This document shows, piece after piece, positions 19,765 through 27,641 of a stretch of DNA of 64,000 nucleotides. The stretch covers positions 4,092,001-4,156,000 of the forward strand of contig NZ_CP010431.2 of NCBI RefSeq assembly GCF_000814845.2, in the 5' to 3' direction. Positions within the stretch are counted from its first letter, which is position 1. Each line of letters opens with the position of its first letter. A program made the translations under genes and the position numbers. The notes beneath the pieces are model-generated. The model was not told the DNA's origin. It did no database searches and worked only from the letters and a program-made list of their open reading frames with translations. Source of the DNA: Pandoraea sputorum (GTDB lineage: Bacteria; Pseudomonadota; Gammaproteobacteria; Burkholderiales; Burkholderiaceae).

Positions 19765-19832
19765 TTCTCTTTTTCGGGGGGAGTGTTCTTGCCTTTGCTG
19801 GCGGGCCTTGCCGTGTGTTTGTACGTTAAGTG

Positions 19833-21527
19833 TTACTGATATAAATCTAGGGGCGCGCTTCGCGCGCCCCCGCCGTCCTCGCCCCTCCGGGCGGCGGGGG
19901 CGGCGCGACGCATCGCCCTTTCTGGCATCAGTGCCACTTCACGCATCGGGCTGACGGCAAGGCGGTTTTCAGTGAGGGGATGTGTGGTCGACGTTGGCGC
20001 TTCGGCGGACGTCGGCAGTGCTACCCGCTGCTCGGTCGCGCGGGTCGCGCTGGGCCGCGCGTCATCGGCCCCGACTTCGCGGCTCGGCTTGTGGGCACCC
20101 TCAGCTTCGGCATCGGCGCCGACACTCCCGACGCTAGTCATCCTCACGCGCTCGACCTGGAGCATGAGGAGGATTTCGGTGTTGGACGAAGCGTCGCTAT
20201 GGCTGTCGAGAAAGCGAGGTAGGAAGGCTAGTCCTGTGCGGTTGTCGGTGCTCTTGTTCGTCGTCAGACCGCCCATGAGGATCACGTCACCGTCACGCAG
20301 GCTGATTTCGGTGCTGACCTCTCGCGTATTCAACGTCGGAGAGTTGTTGACGCCGGTTGTTGTCTTCACGAAGTCGCTGATTTGCTGCGTGACGCTCAAG
20401 TCGATAATTCGGTCTTTTACAGTTGGCGCAAGCTCGAAGATGACACCGGACGAGTGATATTCGACAGATTGCACTGGATCACCGCCGCCACGTGGGTAGC
20501 TCACAGACTTCAGGACAGGCACCTTCTGGCCGACCGTGAGTCGACCTTTCGCCCCCGAGCGTATGCGCAGGTTTGGGCTGTTGATCACCTGAAAGCGCGA
20601 GTCCTTTGCCAAGGCCGAGACGACGGCGGAGAAGTCTCCCGCTTTCAGGCGGATGGAGTTGCCAAATTTGTCGCCGTCTATCGCTACCTCAATCCCAAGT
20701 CCCTTTGAAAGCAGATCTAGCGCAAGCTGGAAAGCTGAGCCTCGTTCTGTGCTATTGACGACTTCGTAGGCGGCAGCGCGCACGCTGACTTCGCCCACGG
20801 GTGTGTCAATCTGTGGGAGGAGGCGCGCGAGCGCCGCTACCTCGTCGGACGTTCCGTGAAAGAGTAGCGTGTCTCCTCGCTGGTCAATCAGAGAGGCTGC
20901 AGAGCCTTCCGGTACTTTGCCGCCTACGCGCGCTTCTGGCGGGGCCGAAACAGGTCGGTTGACGGTGAATCTTCCTTGAAACAGCGGACTTACAAGACGT
21001 GCGAGATAGGCTGTGTCGCGATAGCGGGGGCGATAAATGAACGCATCTCGACTCGGCAGTTCCTGTTCTTCCGGTTCTCGACGCTTGAATACGAAATCGA
21101 CGCCAGCTCGTTGCTCAACCCCAAAGCCGAGAGAGTCGAGAAACAGCACAAGAAACGCTTTCAATTCCCCGTGCTTGGTGTTGTATCTGAAGGAAACCCG
21201 TCGCTGGTCGTCCAACACCTCTGGCGCGATCACGTAAGGTGTCTTGACCGCCTCTCCGTACATTAGCGTCACTAGTTGCGAGACGGTGACCAGTTGAAAG
21301 TCAAAGGCCCCGTTACTCGGCTTTTTCAGTCGTGCAGTTGTGTGTTTTTCAGCAGACTTGCCTCGCAACTCGGCTTCAAGCATTGGGTGACTTGAGTGGT
21401 CCAGTGGTGAGTACTCTTCTTGCGGGACGAATCCATTGAAGTCTATAGGCGCGGGAGTTTGCTTCACATCGTTGGCAAATACCGCAAAGCTCGCACTCCA
21501 TAGGAGAAGCGGAAGAAAGCGGTTCAT
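19833..21527 (-). CDS. Phage-encoded secretin (pIV-like outer-membrane exit channel)
   Basis: 564 residues with a signal peptide (about 1-18, MNRFLPLLLWSASFAVFA). N-domains with repeated ring-building folds are followed by the secretin core: VINSPNLRIRSGAKGRLTVGQKVPVLKS, then a beta-rich section and LRDGDVILMGGL near 430, a secretin-family signature. It would form the outer-membrane pore for virion extrusion. Many inoviruses borrow a host secretin; this one brings its own. The C-terminal 100 residues are low-complexity and overlap the GC hairpins. It overlaps the Zot gene by 4 nt. Confidence 0.92.
   Translation of the reverse strand: MNRFLPLLLWSASFAVFANDVKQTPAPIDFNGFVPQEEYSPLDHSSHPMLEAELRGKSAEKHTTARLKKPSNGAFDFQLVTVSQLVTLMYGEAVKTPYVIAPEVLDDQRRVSFRYNTKHGELKAFLVLFLDSLGFGVEQRAGVDFVFKRREPEEQELPSRDAFIYRPRYRDTAYLARLVSPLFQGRFTVNRPVSAPPEARVGGKVPEGSAASLIDQRGDTLLFHGTSDEVAALARLLPQIDTPVGEVSVRAAAYEVVNSTERGSAFQLALDLLSKGLGIEVAIDGDKFGNSIRLKAGDFSAVVSALAKDSRFQVINSPNLRIRSGAKGRLTVGQKVPVLKSVSYPRGGGDPVQSVEYHSSGVIFELAPTVKDRIIDLSVTQQISDFVKTTTGVNNSPTLNTREVSTEISLRDGDVILMGGLTTNKSTDNRTGLAFLPRFLDSHSDASSNTEILLMLQVERVRMTSVGSVGADAEAEGAHKPSREVGADDARPSATRATEQRVALPTSAEAPTSTTHPLTENRLAVSPMREVALMPERAMRRAAPAARRGEDGGGARSAPLDLYQ
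19850..19900. other. Double GC hairpin: candidate inovirus packaging signal
   Basis: Two overlapping stems: 9-bp arms GGGGCGCGC/GCGCGCCCC with a 3-nt loop (19850-19870), and 9-bp arms CCCCCGCCG/CGGCGGGGG (19867-19900). They lie at the 3' end of the secretin gene, encoding its low-complexity tail. In Ff phages the packaging hairpin follows gene IV and precedes the origin and gene II; the order here is the same. Function is inferred from position and structure. Confidence 0.55.
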
Positions 21528-22573
21528 GGTGCGTCTCCGATGAAACCGCCGCTAGACCTACTGCCAGTCCATGCGGTAACTCTCTGCCCGTCGATTGTGC
21601 CGACGGCGGCTATGCCGACGTTTTGAAACATCGATGGAGACTCCACACGAAGTCGCCCCGCGTTATCCATGACTACAACGAAATGCTCGTTACCCACGTT
21701 GTAGCGACCAGCTATGCGCCAGTCGTTGCTCAGGGCTGGATCGACTCGGGGGAGTGGATCTTGCGAGGTCAATGAGGCTTGCGCGGAGGGGGGCGGCTGC
21801 TTGTTCGCCTTTAAGTGATCCCCTCGAAAGAAGCCAGTGATGTACCAACCACTAACGCCCACAATGACGAGCATGAAAAGAAAGATGAACCAGATGCGCA
21901 AGTTCGTAAGCTTGTTTTGCCGTTTGTCGATGGCACGCTCGTTCCCCTTGGCACCTGCATAGGATTGATACAAGGGGAAAATCGCCTTGCTGTACATTTT
22001 TGAAAAGGTGTCGATGCGATTCGCTTTCGTTACCTTGCCTCCTTCGTACATCTCCACCCGGTAGCTTCGATTGAGGCCGAGTTCTTTCAGCTTCTTCGTC
22101 ACAAAGGTCATTTCTACGACCGAACGCAATTGCCGGTGCAAGTCGCCAATTGATTGGATCATCAAAGCAACGTCGCAGGCCACACCGGTCTCAGGATGCA
22201 CGTAATGCCGGTGCATACGGAAGAATCGCATATGCTCCGGTGAAAGTTTGTTGCCGATGGACCAGAAATTCCATGCCTCATCGATAGCGACAAGATCGCC
22301 AGCGAGCACGATTGACTTTGCTTCGGGCTTGGTTTCGTCTGGGAAGAAGCCTTCGCGCGTCACATCGTCGTTGGTGACGGGGACCACGCTACCTAGCGCC
22401 TCCAGATTCGCCTTCTTTACGTCGACGCAGTAGTCGCGAATGGCGTCGGGTTGGATGCCATCAATGTTCGTGATGACTCTGCGGCCTGCGATGACTGCGG
22501 GCACGATGACGCTGCTAACGACTTCATAACTCTTGCCCGATCCCATCAAGCCTGTGTATGCATTGATCGCCAT
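21524..22573 (-). CDS. zot: Zot/pI-like morphogenesis ATPase
   Basis: 349 residues with an N-terminal P-loop GLMGSGKS (8-15) and Walker B VAIDEAW (96-101), then one transmembrane helix (around 226-249, RIWFIFLFMLVIVGVSGWYI) and a periplasmic tail. This is the inovirus pI/Zot assembly motor that, with the secretin, drives extrusion of the coated ssDNA. The name Zot comes from the Vibrio homologue; toxin activity should not be assumed. It overlaps the secretin start by 4 nt and follows the pVI-like gene by 3 nt. Confidence 0.93.
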   Translation of the reverse strand: MAINAYTGLMGSGKSYEVVSSVIVPAVIAGRRVITNIDGIQPDAIRDYCVDVKKANLEALGSVVPVTNDDVTREGFFPDETKPEAKSIVLAGDLVAIDEAWNFWSIGNKLSPEHMRFFRMHRHYVHPETGVACDVALMIQSIGDLHRQLRSVVEMTFVTKKLKELGLNRSYRVEMYEGGKVTKANRIDTFSKMYSKAIFPLYQSYAGAKGNERAIDKRQNKLTNLRIWFIFLFMLVIVGVSGWYITGFFRGDHLKANKQPPPSAQASLTSQDPLPRVDPALSNDWRIAGRYNVGNEHFVVVMDNAGRLRVESPSMFQNVGIAAVGTIDGQRVTAWTGSRSSGGFIGDAP

Positions 22574-22576
22574 TCG

Positions 22577-22879
22577 TCACCCCATCATCGGGATGCGGCG
22601 CAACACGAATCGGTTCGCCATCGCCGCTAGCACAATCGGCATTCCTTCAGGGAACGCCAGAAGTTCAAGCCAGTACCAGACCGACGCAGGAATGCCGGTG
22701 AACGCGCTCGACAGCGATTCCGCATTTGGTAAGATGCCCGCCGTTTTGAGTACTTCAACGAAGCCAGTGGTGATGTACCACAGCGAAAAAAAAGTACCGA
22801 ACTTGATGACGATGGAGCGAAAGACAAACTGAAGCGCCCCTCTTATTGCAAAGGTGAATACGTCGAATATCGAGTACAT
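22577..22879 (-). CDS. pVI-like minor coat protein (DUF2523-like)
   Basis: 100 residues with two or three hydrophobic segments (about 14-40, 52-75 and 78-92). The position between the pIII-like protein and Zot, and the pattern FGTFFSLWYITTGF, match DUF2523 proteins regarded as the inovirus pVI minor coat that caps the virion end and anchors pIII. Its start lies 7 nt after the pIII-like stop. Confidence 0.78.
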   Translation of the reverse strand: MYSIFDVFTFAIRGALQFVFRSIVIKFGTFFSLWYITTGFVEVLKTAGILPNAESLSSAFTGIPASVWYWLELLAFPEGMPIVLAAMANRFVLRRIPMMG

Positions 22880-22886
22880 CGTGACC

Positions 22887-24632
22887 TCACGCTGCGAGAA
22901 GGATCGTTAGTGCGATCAGGGCAAAGACTGCGAGCATTACCATGTGGATTGTCTTGCGATGGCGTTCCGCGATTTCGCACATCGCGTCCATCGTGATGCG
23001 TTTGTCGAATACGTCGAATACCGGCTTGGGACATGTCGCCGTATGCCGGGGCGTTTTCCATTTCTTGAAATCGGGAAGCAAGTTCAGGATTGGCGAAAGG
23101 ATTGCGCTGGGCGTAGGTGGAGATTCGAGGCTTGGTTCTCCTATGGCGCTGGCTTGACCTGCATCGACTTGCACGGGATTCACTACGTGAACGCCTGGCG
23201 TATTGACGACATTGACGTCTTTTGACAGTGGGTCACGAGGGCGTTCGCGATCAGGGTCAACGGGGCGGTTCCTGTCGTTCGGGTCTGGACGATCCTCTGG
23301 CCGCCTGCGATCAGGGACAATCAAAACGTTGATCGGAACAACGCGCTCGTAATCTCCCAAGGGCCGAGAGAATACATCTACTACTGCAGGCATCGCACCA
23401 CGCCCTTTCTCGTCCGACCACGCTTTAACATCCTGCGGTGTAATCGGTGACGTCATGCGATGTGGCACGCCTCTGTACCCCTCTAGCTGGCTTGCCTTGG
23501 CGAAAAGCGAATTGGTGACGTCTGCGACAAACTTTGGGGCTAGTTCGAGTTTGAGTTCGTCATCTGATAAGGCGTCATAAGCCTTATCCAGTGAGTCGAA
23601 AGTTCTATGGCGAACTTGTCGGCCGTAATTGTCCTTATTGAAGGGGGGCACTACCTTGTGGTTAACGAACGGTGCACCCAAACTGAATCCACTTGCTTCC
23701 ACCGATTTCCATGTGCAAATCTCCTTCTCGATCTCCTTTGTGCACTTACCCGACCAATGGGCAGCGGACGCGACATTCTCGGCGGGACAACCCGGCAATG
23801 TGACGTCTATCACCTTTTCTTTCTTGATCTCGCACGTTTCTTTCTCATACGTTCCCGATGTCTCGAATCCTGCGCTCTCCCCGCTAACTCTAAATTCCTC
23901 CTCGATCCGAATGCGCAGGTTGCGCGCTTTTACGTTGGCTAACTTGAAACCCTCCTCAACGTAAGCTTGGATATAGCTTTTAATCTGCGCGAGACTACGC
24001 CCAAGTACGATCACGCCGTCCTTATCGGCGGCGTACCATCCTTGGGGACCCCATACGTCGTCCCAGGGAACAGGCGGGAAATGCGCACAGACCCAGCCTT
24101 GTCTGCACTGCGATTGGCGATAGACTTGACCTCCCATCGCCGCGATGGCGTCCCATGGACTATCTGAGCGTCCGACTGTATGCCGCGGGTAACGGGGCGG
24201 GACATACGGTTTCAGGTCATCTGGTATAGGAACGTACCTCTCAGACTTCGCTTCTATTTCGCCAGACGGAAGCGCGCTGATCGTGATATCTGTATCCCCG
24301 ATTTTTCCGACGGCCAACTCCCCCAGTTGTTCGCCGAGCAACACCGCCGCAAGTCCAAACCATGTGGGGCCGTTGGCAGCCATTAGATATCGTTCGTTAA
24401 GGCTAAGCCGCGCATGCTCCGTTGCGACCAATGACATCGCTTTTTGGGTTTCTTCGATTCGTGGGTCGTCAGGCTTTACGCCATCGCGTTGAATCGTCTT
24501 TTGAGTAACAAGGGCGACGACCTGATTTATTACAAAAGTTGTGAAAGCACGTGCGAGGGGATTGGCGTACGCGTCATTTGTGCTGCTCGTCACGAGAGAG
24601 AGGCAAAGCGCGATGAAAAGGAGCCTCTTCAT
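22887..24632 (-). CDS. pIII-like adsorption/attachment protein
   Basis: 581 residues from ATG 24632 (GGAG 7-10 nt upstream) with a signal peptide MKRLLFIALCLSLVTSSTNDAYA. The mature part has cysteine-paired domains (CRQGWVC; CEIKKEK...GCPAENV; CTKEIEKEIC). A Pro/Asp/Arg-rich linker follows (about 435-470, RPEDRPDPNDRNRPVDPD). The C-terminal transmembrane anchor HMVMLAVFALIALTILLAA is typical of pIII. It would bind the host pilus/receptor and terminate assembly. Adsorption domains vary between phages, so host range cannot be inferred. Its ATG overlaps the stop of the 29-residue gene upstream (TGATG). Confidence 0.82.
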   Translation of the reverse strand: MKRLLFIALCLSLVTSSTNDAYANPLARAFTTFVINQVVALVTQKTIQRDGVKPDDPRIEETQKAMSLVATEHARLSLNERYLMAANGPTWFGLAAVLLGEQLGELAVGKIGDTDITISALPSGEIEAKSERYVPIPDDLKPYVPPRYPRHTVGRSDSPWDAIAAMGGQVYRQSQCRQGWVCAHFPPVPWDDVWGPQGWYAADKDGVIVLGRSLAQIKSYIQAYVEEGFKLANVKARNLRIRIEEEFRVSGESAGFETSGTYEKETCEIKKEKVIDVTLPGCPAENVASAAHWSGKCTKEIEKEICTWKSVEASGFSLGAPFVNHKVVPPFNKDNYGRQVRHRTFDSLDKAYDALSDDELKLELAPKFVADVTNSLFAKASQLEGYRGVPHRMTSPITPQDVKAWSDEKGRGAMPAVVDVFSRPLGDYERVVPINVLIVPDRRRPEDRPDPNDRNRPVDPDRERPRDPLSKDVNVVNTPGVHVVNPVQVDAGQASAIGEPSLESPPTPSAILSPILNLLPDFKKWKTPRHTATCPKPVFDVFDKRITMDAMCEIAERHRKTIHMVMLAVFALIALTILLAA

Positions 24633-24721
24633 CACATGCTCCGTAGACCTTGCACGACGGCCCATCCGCAAGCGATTCCCCACACGAAACACATCAGATT
24701 CCAAAATTCTTGCGATGGCAT
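24632..24721 (-). CDS. Tiny 29-residue membrane protein (pVII/pIX-like candidate)
   Basis: ATG at 24721 with AAGGAC 5-10 nt upstream encodes MPSQEFWNLMCFVWGIACG and ten more residues, almost wholly one hydrophobic helix. Its TGA shares a base with the ATG of the pIII-like gene (TGATG), a typical coupled arrangement. Ff pVII and pIX are 33 and 32 residues of similar character. It is too short for normal gene calling. The function is inferred from size, hydrophobicity and location. Confidence 0.6.
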   Translation of the reverse strand: MPSQEFWNLMCFVWGIACGWAVVQGLRSM

Positions 24722-24782
24722 GGCGTGTCCTTTTCACACGAGAAATTGGGCAAATTCGATAAGCTGAGGGTCGAATCGAAAA

Positions 24783-24947
24783 CTAGCCGACGTCTTCTCT
24801 TGTAGGTTGCTTTCGCTGTTTGTCGGAATAGCTCTTAAGCACGTCGACAAGCGTGGCGCCAACCATTGCGCCGCCAATGGAGCCAGCCAAGCACAACACG
24901 CCGAATGTCCATATCAATTGGCTAAGGTTTGCAAATTCCACCTGCAT
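24783..24947 (-). CDS. Small single-helix phage membrane protein
   Basis: 54 residues from ATG 24947 (MQVEFANLSQLIWTFGVLC), with GGAGG 5-6 nt upstream. It has one transmembrane helix (about 9-34) and a charged tail KSYSDKQRKQPTRED. It lies between the coat gene and the pIII block, where small minor virion or assembly proteins are found. The longer in-frame version from 25085 is rich in Arg/Ser and looks like non-coding read-through. Confidence 0.65.
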   Translation of the reverse strand: MQVEFANLSQLIWTFGVLCLAGSIGGAMVGATLVDVLKSYSDKQRKQPTREDVG

Positions 24948-24961
24948 AGGAGCCTCCAGAA

Positions 24962-25255
24962 GTGATTGATCTTTCTCCGATCGTAGATAGCGCCCGCATT
25001 GTGTTCTTTGCGGTGATGGCCGCCATTTGCTGTGTGACCTGCTTAATCGGATGGTTCTACCGTCCGGGTAGCTGGTTTCTGCCAATGGCTGCTGTAGTGT
25101 TTGCGTTGATCGGCATTGCCGTTGCGTCGCAGGCTAAGACGACCGGTTCGGAGTTCGTTGCCGGGAAGCGTCCGGATCGCCTCCCGGAGTCACATCAGGC
25201 TCAGGCTCCGCGAATCATCCCGAGAATCACCTTGGCGCTTTTGATTGCGACATAA
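24962..25255 (+). CDS. Possible opposite-strand two-helix membrane protein
   Basis: A 97-codon frame opening at GTG 24962 (IDLSPIVDSARIVFFAVM...), with AGGAG at 24948-24952. It contains two plausible membrane helices (about 11-32 and 39-57) and fills the only stretch between the coat gene and the 54-residue gene lacking a minus-strand candidate. It is antisense to all other structural genes, and its 3' end overlaps the coat gene by 55 bp and crosses a strong hairpin. Either a genuine antisense gene or chance; I lean only weakly to real. Confidence 0.3.
   Translation: MIDLSPIVDSARIVFFAVMAAICCVTCLIGWFYRPGSWFLPMAAVVFALIGIAVASQAKTTGSEFVAGKRPDRLPESHQAQAPRIIPRITLALLIAT
25161..25187 (-). terminator. 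Hairpin after the major coat gene
   Basis: Ten-base-pair stem with one G-T wobble (CCGGGAGGCG/CGCTTCCCGG on the minus strand) and a 7-nt loop, starting 14 nt after the coat stop. No U-tract follows. In Ff phages a terminator after gene VIII limits transcription of the downstream genes; the position is the same here. Confidence 0.5.
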
Positions 25256-25452
25256 ACACCCGCAAGCAGGCCTGCGATAGCAATTACGCCTGCTGCGACG
25301 CTCGCGAAGCTGATTTGCCCCGTAATGGCAGACACATCGAAACTCGTAGCGGTGCTGGCCTCTGCAAAGGCCAGTGCGGGTGCGGTAACAAGCGCCAGAC
25401 CGGCGACAGCACGAGTGCCAATGCGCTTAAGTCGTGCAAATTTCGTATTCAT
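25201..25452 (-). CDS. Major coat protein (pVIII-like)
   Basis: 83-residue precursor: basic n-region MNTKFARLKRIGTRAV, hydrophobic core, and a cleavage site after ALAFA. The mature protein of about 52 residues has a short polar N-terminus, a single membrane helix (SVAAGVIAIAGLLAGVYVA) and a basic C-terminus (KSAKVILGMIR) for DNA contact. This is the standard architecture of inovirus major coat proteins, which sit in the inner membrane before assembly along the ssDNA. Confidence 0.9.
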   Translation of the reverse strand: MNTKFARLKRIGTRAVAGLALVTAPALAFAEASTATSFDVSAITGQISFASVAAGVIAIAGLLAGVYVAIKSAKVILGMIRGA

Positions 25453-25499
25453 ACGATTTCCTCACTTGATGAATACCGGAGTGCGTCCGGCGCGCTGGC

Positions 25500-25745
25500 T
25501 TATCCCCGACGTATGAAGCCGAGGATTGCGCCTACATGGGCACTCACGACGTACAGCCCAACGACCGTCGTGAATGCCAATGTCCAGAAACTCGCCATCT
25601 GTTGGACGTCGAGCAGTGATTCGGATGCTGTGGGAGCGAGAGCAACAACCGCGAATTGTTGGCCGTCCTCGGTCGGGCACAATTGACGATCCATTGGTGT
25701 GGACGGCATCGCGTTCGGAACGGGCTTGCAGGTCAACACGCGCAT
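25500..25745 (-). CDS. Small membrane-anchored phage protein upstream of coat gene
   Basis: 81 residues from ATG 25745 (MRVLTCKPVPNAM), 17 nt after the stop of the preceding gene. It has a polar N-terminal half with two cysteines and a C-terminal membrane helix (about 54-75, FWTLAFTTVVGLYVVSAHVGAIL) ending FIRRG. Comparable proteins just before the coat gene in other inoviruses are minor virion proteins or assembly factors. The specific role is unknown. Confidence 0.6.
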   Translation of the reverse strand: MRVLTCKPVPNAMPSTPMDRQLCPTEDGQQFAVVALAPTASESLLDVQQMASFWTLAFTTVVGLYVVSAHVGAILGFIRRG

Positions 25746-25762
25746 CGCTGGATTCACCACCG

Positions 25763-26026
25763 TTAGCCCCCGCGATTGATGTTCTTCAGAATCTGCCACG
25801 CAAACTTCGAGCAGGCCGGTTGCGCCAGTTCGTGCGCCTCGTAGGCGAGATCAAGTGCACCAGCAAGCACCTGCACGGTTTCGTACAGCAGCGCGGATGC
25901 TTCGAGCATGCGGGCGAAGCGTTCGGTATCCGGGACGTTGAGTCCACCGACGCGCGCAATGCACATGCACGTTCCGTCAGTGGCGGTCACGGTGCGGTTA
26001 ATGAGTTCGGTCGTGGGGGCTGTCAT
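25763..26026 (-). CDS. Small phage protein of unknown function
   Basis: 87 residues, MTAPTTELINRTVTATDGTC, mostly alpha-helical and acidic, with no membrane segment, ending KNINRGG. It lies in the early module between the gV-position gene and the coat gene. No family recognised. Confidence 0.55.
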   Translation of the reverse strand: MTAPTTELINRTVTATDGTCMCIARVGGLNVPDTERFARMLEASALLYETVQVLAGALDLAYEAHELAQPACSKFAWQILKNINRGG

Positions 26027-26051
26027 ATCGGGACCTATGCGGTTGCGGCAA

Positions 26052-26366
26052 TCACCGGCACGTGCGCGACTTGTTCATCGCAGCGCGGATGCTTGCGGGG
26101 ATCAAATGGCCGTCGTAATCCATGATTCGCGCGATGAGCGAGCGCAAGGTTTTGCATACGAATTGGATGCCGTCGGGACGCGTCCAGATGAAGCCCTTAC
26201 TGGCTTTGATGAGACGCCGCAGGTGCAGCTTGAGACGGAGTTGTCTCCACGGGCGTTGTGGAGCTAGGAGAGGGCGCGGGATACGCCGTTGCTTAGTTCG
26301 TGCGGGGCAAAAGCCGCCGAACAGATCAAGAGACAGTTGGTGAAGCATCGCAACCCCCAATCCCAT
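26052..26366 (-). CDS. Small basic phage protein of unknown function
   Basis: 104 residues from ATG 26366 (MGLGVAMLHQLSLDLFGGF). The centre is rich in Arg/Lys (RTKQRRIPRPLLAPQRPWRQLRLKLHLRR), followed by FIWTRPDGIQFVCKTLRSLI. The basic character suggests nucleic-acid contact, but no family is recognised. A start at 26393 is also open. In-line with the other early phage genes. Confidence 0.5.
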   Translation of the reverse strand: MGLGVAMLHQLSLDLFGGFCPARTKQRRIPRPLLAPQRPWRQLRLKLHLRRLIKASKGFIWTRPDGIQFVCKTLRSLIARIMDYDGHLIPASIRAAMNKSRTCR

Positions 26367-26464
26367 CACGGCATTCCTGCGGTGACGGTGCAAAGAATCT
26401 GGCGGGGGGCCGGATTTAACTACAGGTGGTCGTCGCTCAAGTGGACAACGTGAGATGACGCAAA

Positions 26465-27073
26465 TTACACGGCAGCAGCGGCCGCAGCTTTCGGTGTGGC
26501 CGTCGGACGTGTATTAGTTACGTAGGGCTGCAACGCTACAATGCGCGGGACTAGAGCGCCGTCCATCGATTGCGCCATGGCCATCTCTGCGAAGTACTCG
26601 CCTTTGCCGGTTTCTTTAGCGATTTCAGGCAGTGGGACGGTGCCAACAACGGCGCGGTCGCCGTCGGGCGTCGCTTGCCAGAGGACGCATTGTGCGGTGC
26701 GCATGTCGTAGGGGCGACCCGTCTTGCTGGAGATGCCTTCACGACGGACGACGCTAAGGATGGTGAGCTTCTGCTTCTTGACCGGTGCGGACGGGCGGGT
26801 GCCGTCGCCGTATGGCTGCAATGCGACGATGCGGGGAACAAGCTGACCCTCCATCGACCGAGTGAGGATGAAGTCCGCAAGGTATTCGCCTTTGCCTGCA
26901 TCTTTGACTGCATCGGGAAGGGTGATGGTGCCGACTACGGCGTCTTCACCTTCACTCGTGTTCTGCCAGAGGACGCATTCCGCGATGCGCATGTCGTAGT
27001 GACGTCCGGTCTTGCTGGATATGCCCTCGCGTCGGGTGACGTCGAGGATTGTGAGCTTTTGTTTGCTGGACAT
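26465..27073 (-). CDS. Tandemly duplicated and fused small protein in the gV (ssDNA-binding) position
   Basis: 202 residues from ATG 27073 (AGGAGT 8 nt upstream). It consists of two head-to-tail copies of a 96-residue module: residues 5-100 (QKLTILDVTRREGISSKTGR ...) and 101-195 (QKLTILSVVRREGISSKTGR ...), 63 of 96 aligned positions identical by hand count, plus an Ala-rich tail. As the first gene after the divergent repressor, it holds the place of the gV-type ssDNA-binding protein of inoviruses, and the beta-rich, basic module is compatible with an OB-like fold. gV normally works as a homodimer of about 90-residue subunits, so a covalent dimer is an attractive reading. The DNA-binding role is inferred. 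Confidence 0.65.
   Translation of the reverse strand: MSSKQKLTILDVTRREGISSKTGRHYDMRIAECVLWQNTSEGEDAVVGTITLPDAVKDAGKGEYLADFILTRSMEGQLVPRIVALQPYGDGTRPSAPVKKQKLTILSVVRREGISSKTGRPYDMRTAQCVLWQATPDGDRAVVGTVPLPEIAKETGKGEYFAEMAMAQSMDGALVPRIVALQPYVTNTRPTATPKAAAAAAV
26489..27061 (-). repeat. In-gene tandem duplication, about 288-bp period
   Basis: Codons 5-100 (26774-27061) and 101-195 (26489-26773) of the gV-position gene encode two related modules, in phase and without a spacer. Confidence 0.85.
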
Positions 27074-27195
27074 TCGCCAAACTCCTAGTGGAAACGGACG
27101 TGTCGGTCGGCAGACAAAGTACGGATTACATATCAATGTGCCGACGACTAAATGTTAGTCGACAGCGCAAAATTTGGGATTGGGATGAGTCCGAA

Positions 27196-27474
27196 ATGCG
27201 AGGGCGAATTAAGGAGTTAGCAGACGTCGAGCTTGACCCCCGACGACCGTGGGTCGACATGGAGGCTCGCACGGGGATCAACGGACGACGTTGGCAAAAC
27301 GTGGTTCGGGGGCAGCAGCGAGCGAGCGACGACATGCTTGAAGCCTTAGGCAGCGTGTGGCCTCAGTATGCCTATTGGCTGATGACCGGGAAAACCGATG
27401 AAGCGAACGGCCACACATCGCCCACGCTGGCACGCATAGCTCGGGACTTGCAGACACTAAGGAAGGCTGGATAA
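27196..27474 (+). CDS. Divergent phage repressor-like DNA-binding protein
   Basis: 92 residues from ATG 27196 (MRGRIKELADVELDPRRPWV). The segment VDMEARTGINGRRWQNVVRGQQRAS looks like a helix-turn-helix and WPQYAYWLMTGKTDEANGHTSP is a motif I associate with Cro/CI-like regulators of Burkholderia/Pseudomonas inoviruses. It is the only early gene on the plus strand and faces the structural operon. With this start, the divergent spacer is about 120 bp, suitable for two promoters. Frames from 27088 (GTG) or 27136 are open, but the added residues lack homology. Confidence 0.7.
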   Translation: MRGRIKELADVELDPRRPWVDMEARTGINGRRWQNVVRGQQRASDDMLEALGSVWPQYAYWLMTGKTDEANGHTSPTLARIARDLQTLRKAG

Positions 27475-27641
27475 AAGCAGGGAAGGTCTGCAGAAGATGG
27501 TGGGGGCGCGTGAAAAACTACTCTGATTAAAAAAAGGTTAATCGGAAATCCGCTGTTTTTAATTTTCGATATTGATTATTTTTTAATAAAAAATGGGCGA
27601 GATGCTTCATCTCGCCTCGAGTTCTGTAATATCGATTCGGA

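Noticed and set aside
21524..22573. Zot as a human-type enterotoxin
   Set aside because: The P-loop and membrane anchor match the phage assembly motor pI; toxin function is not visible and is not assumed.
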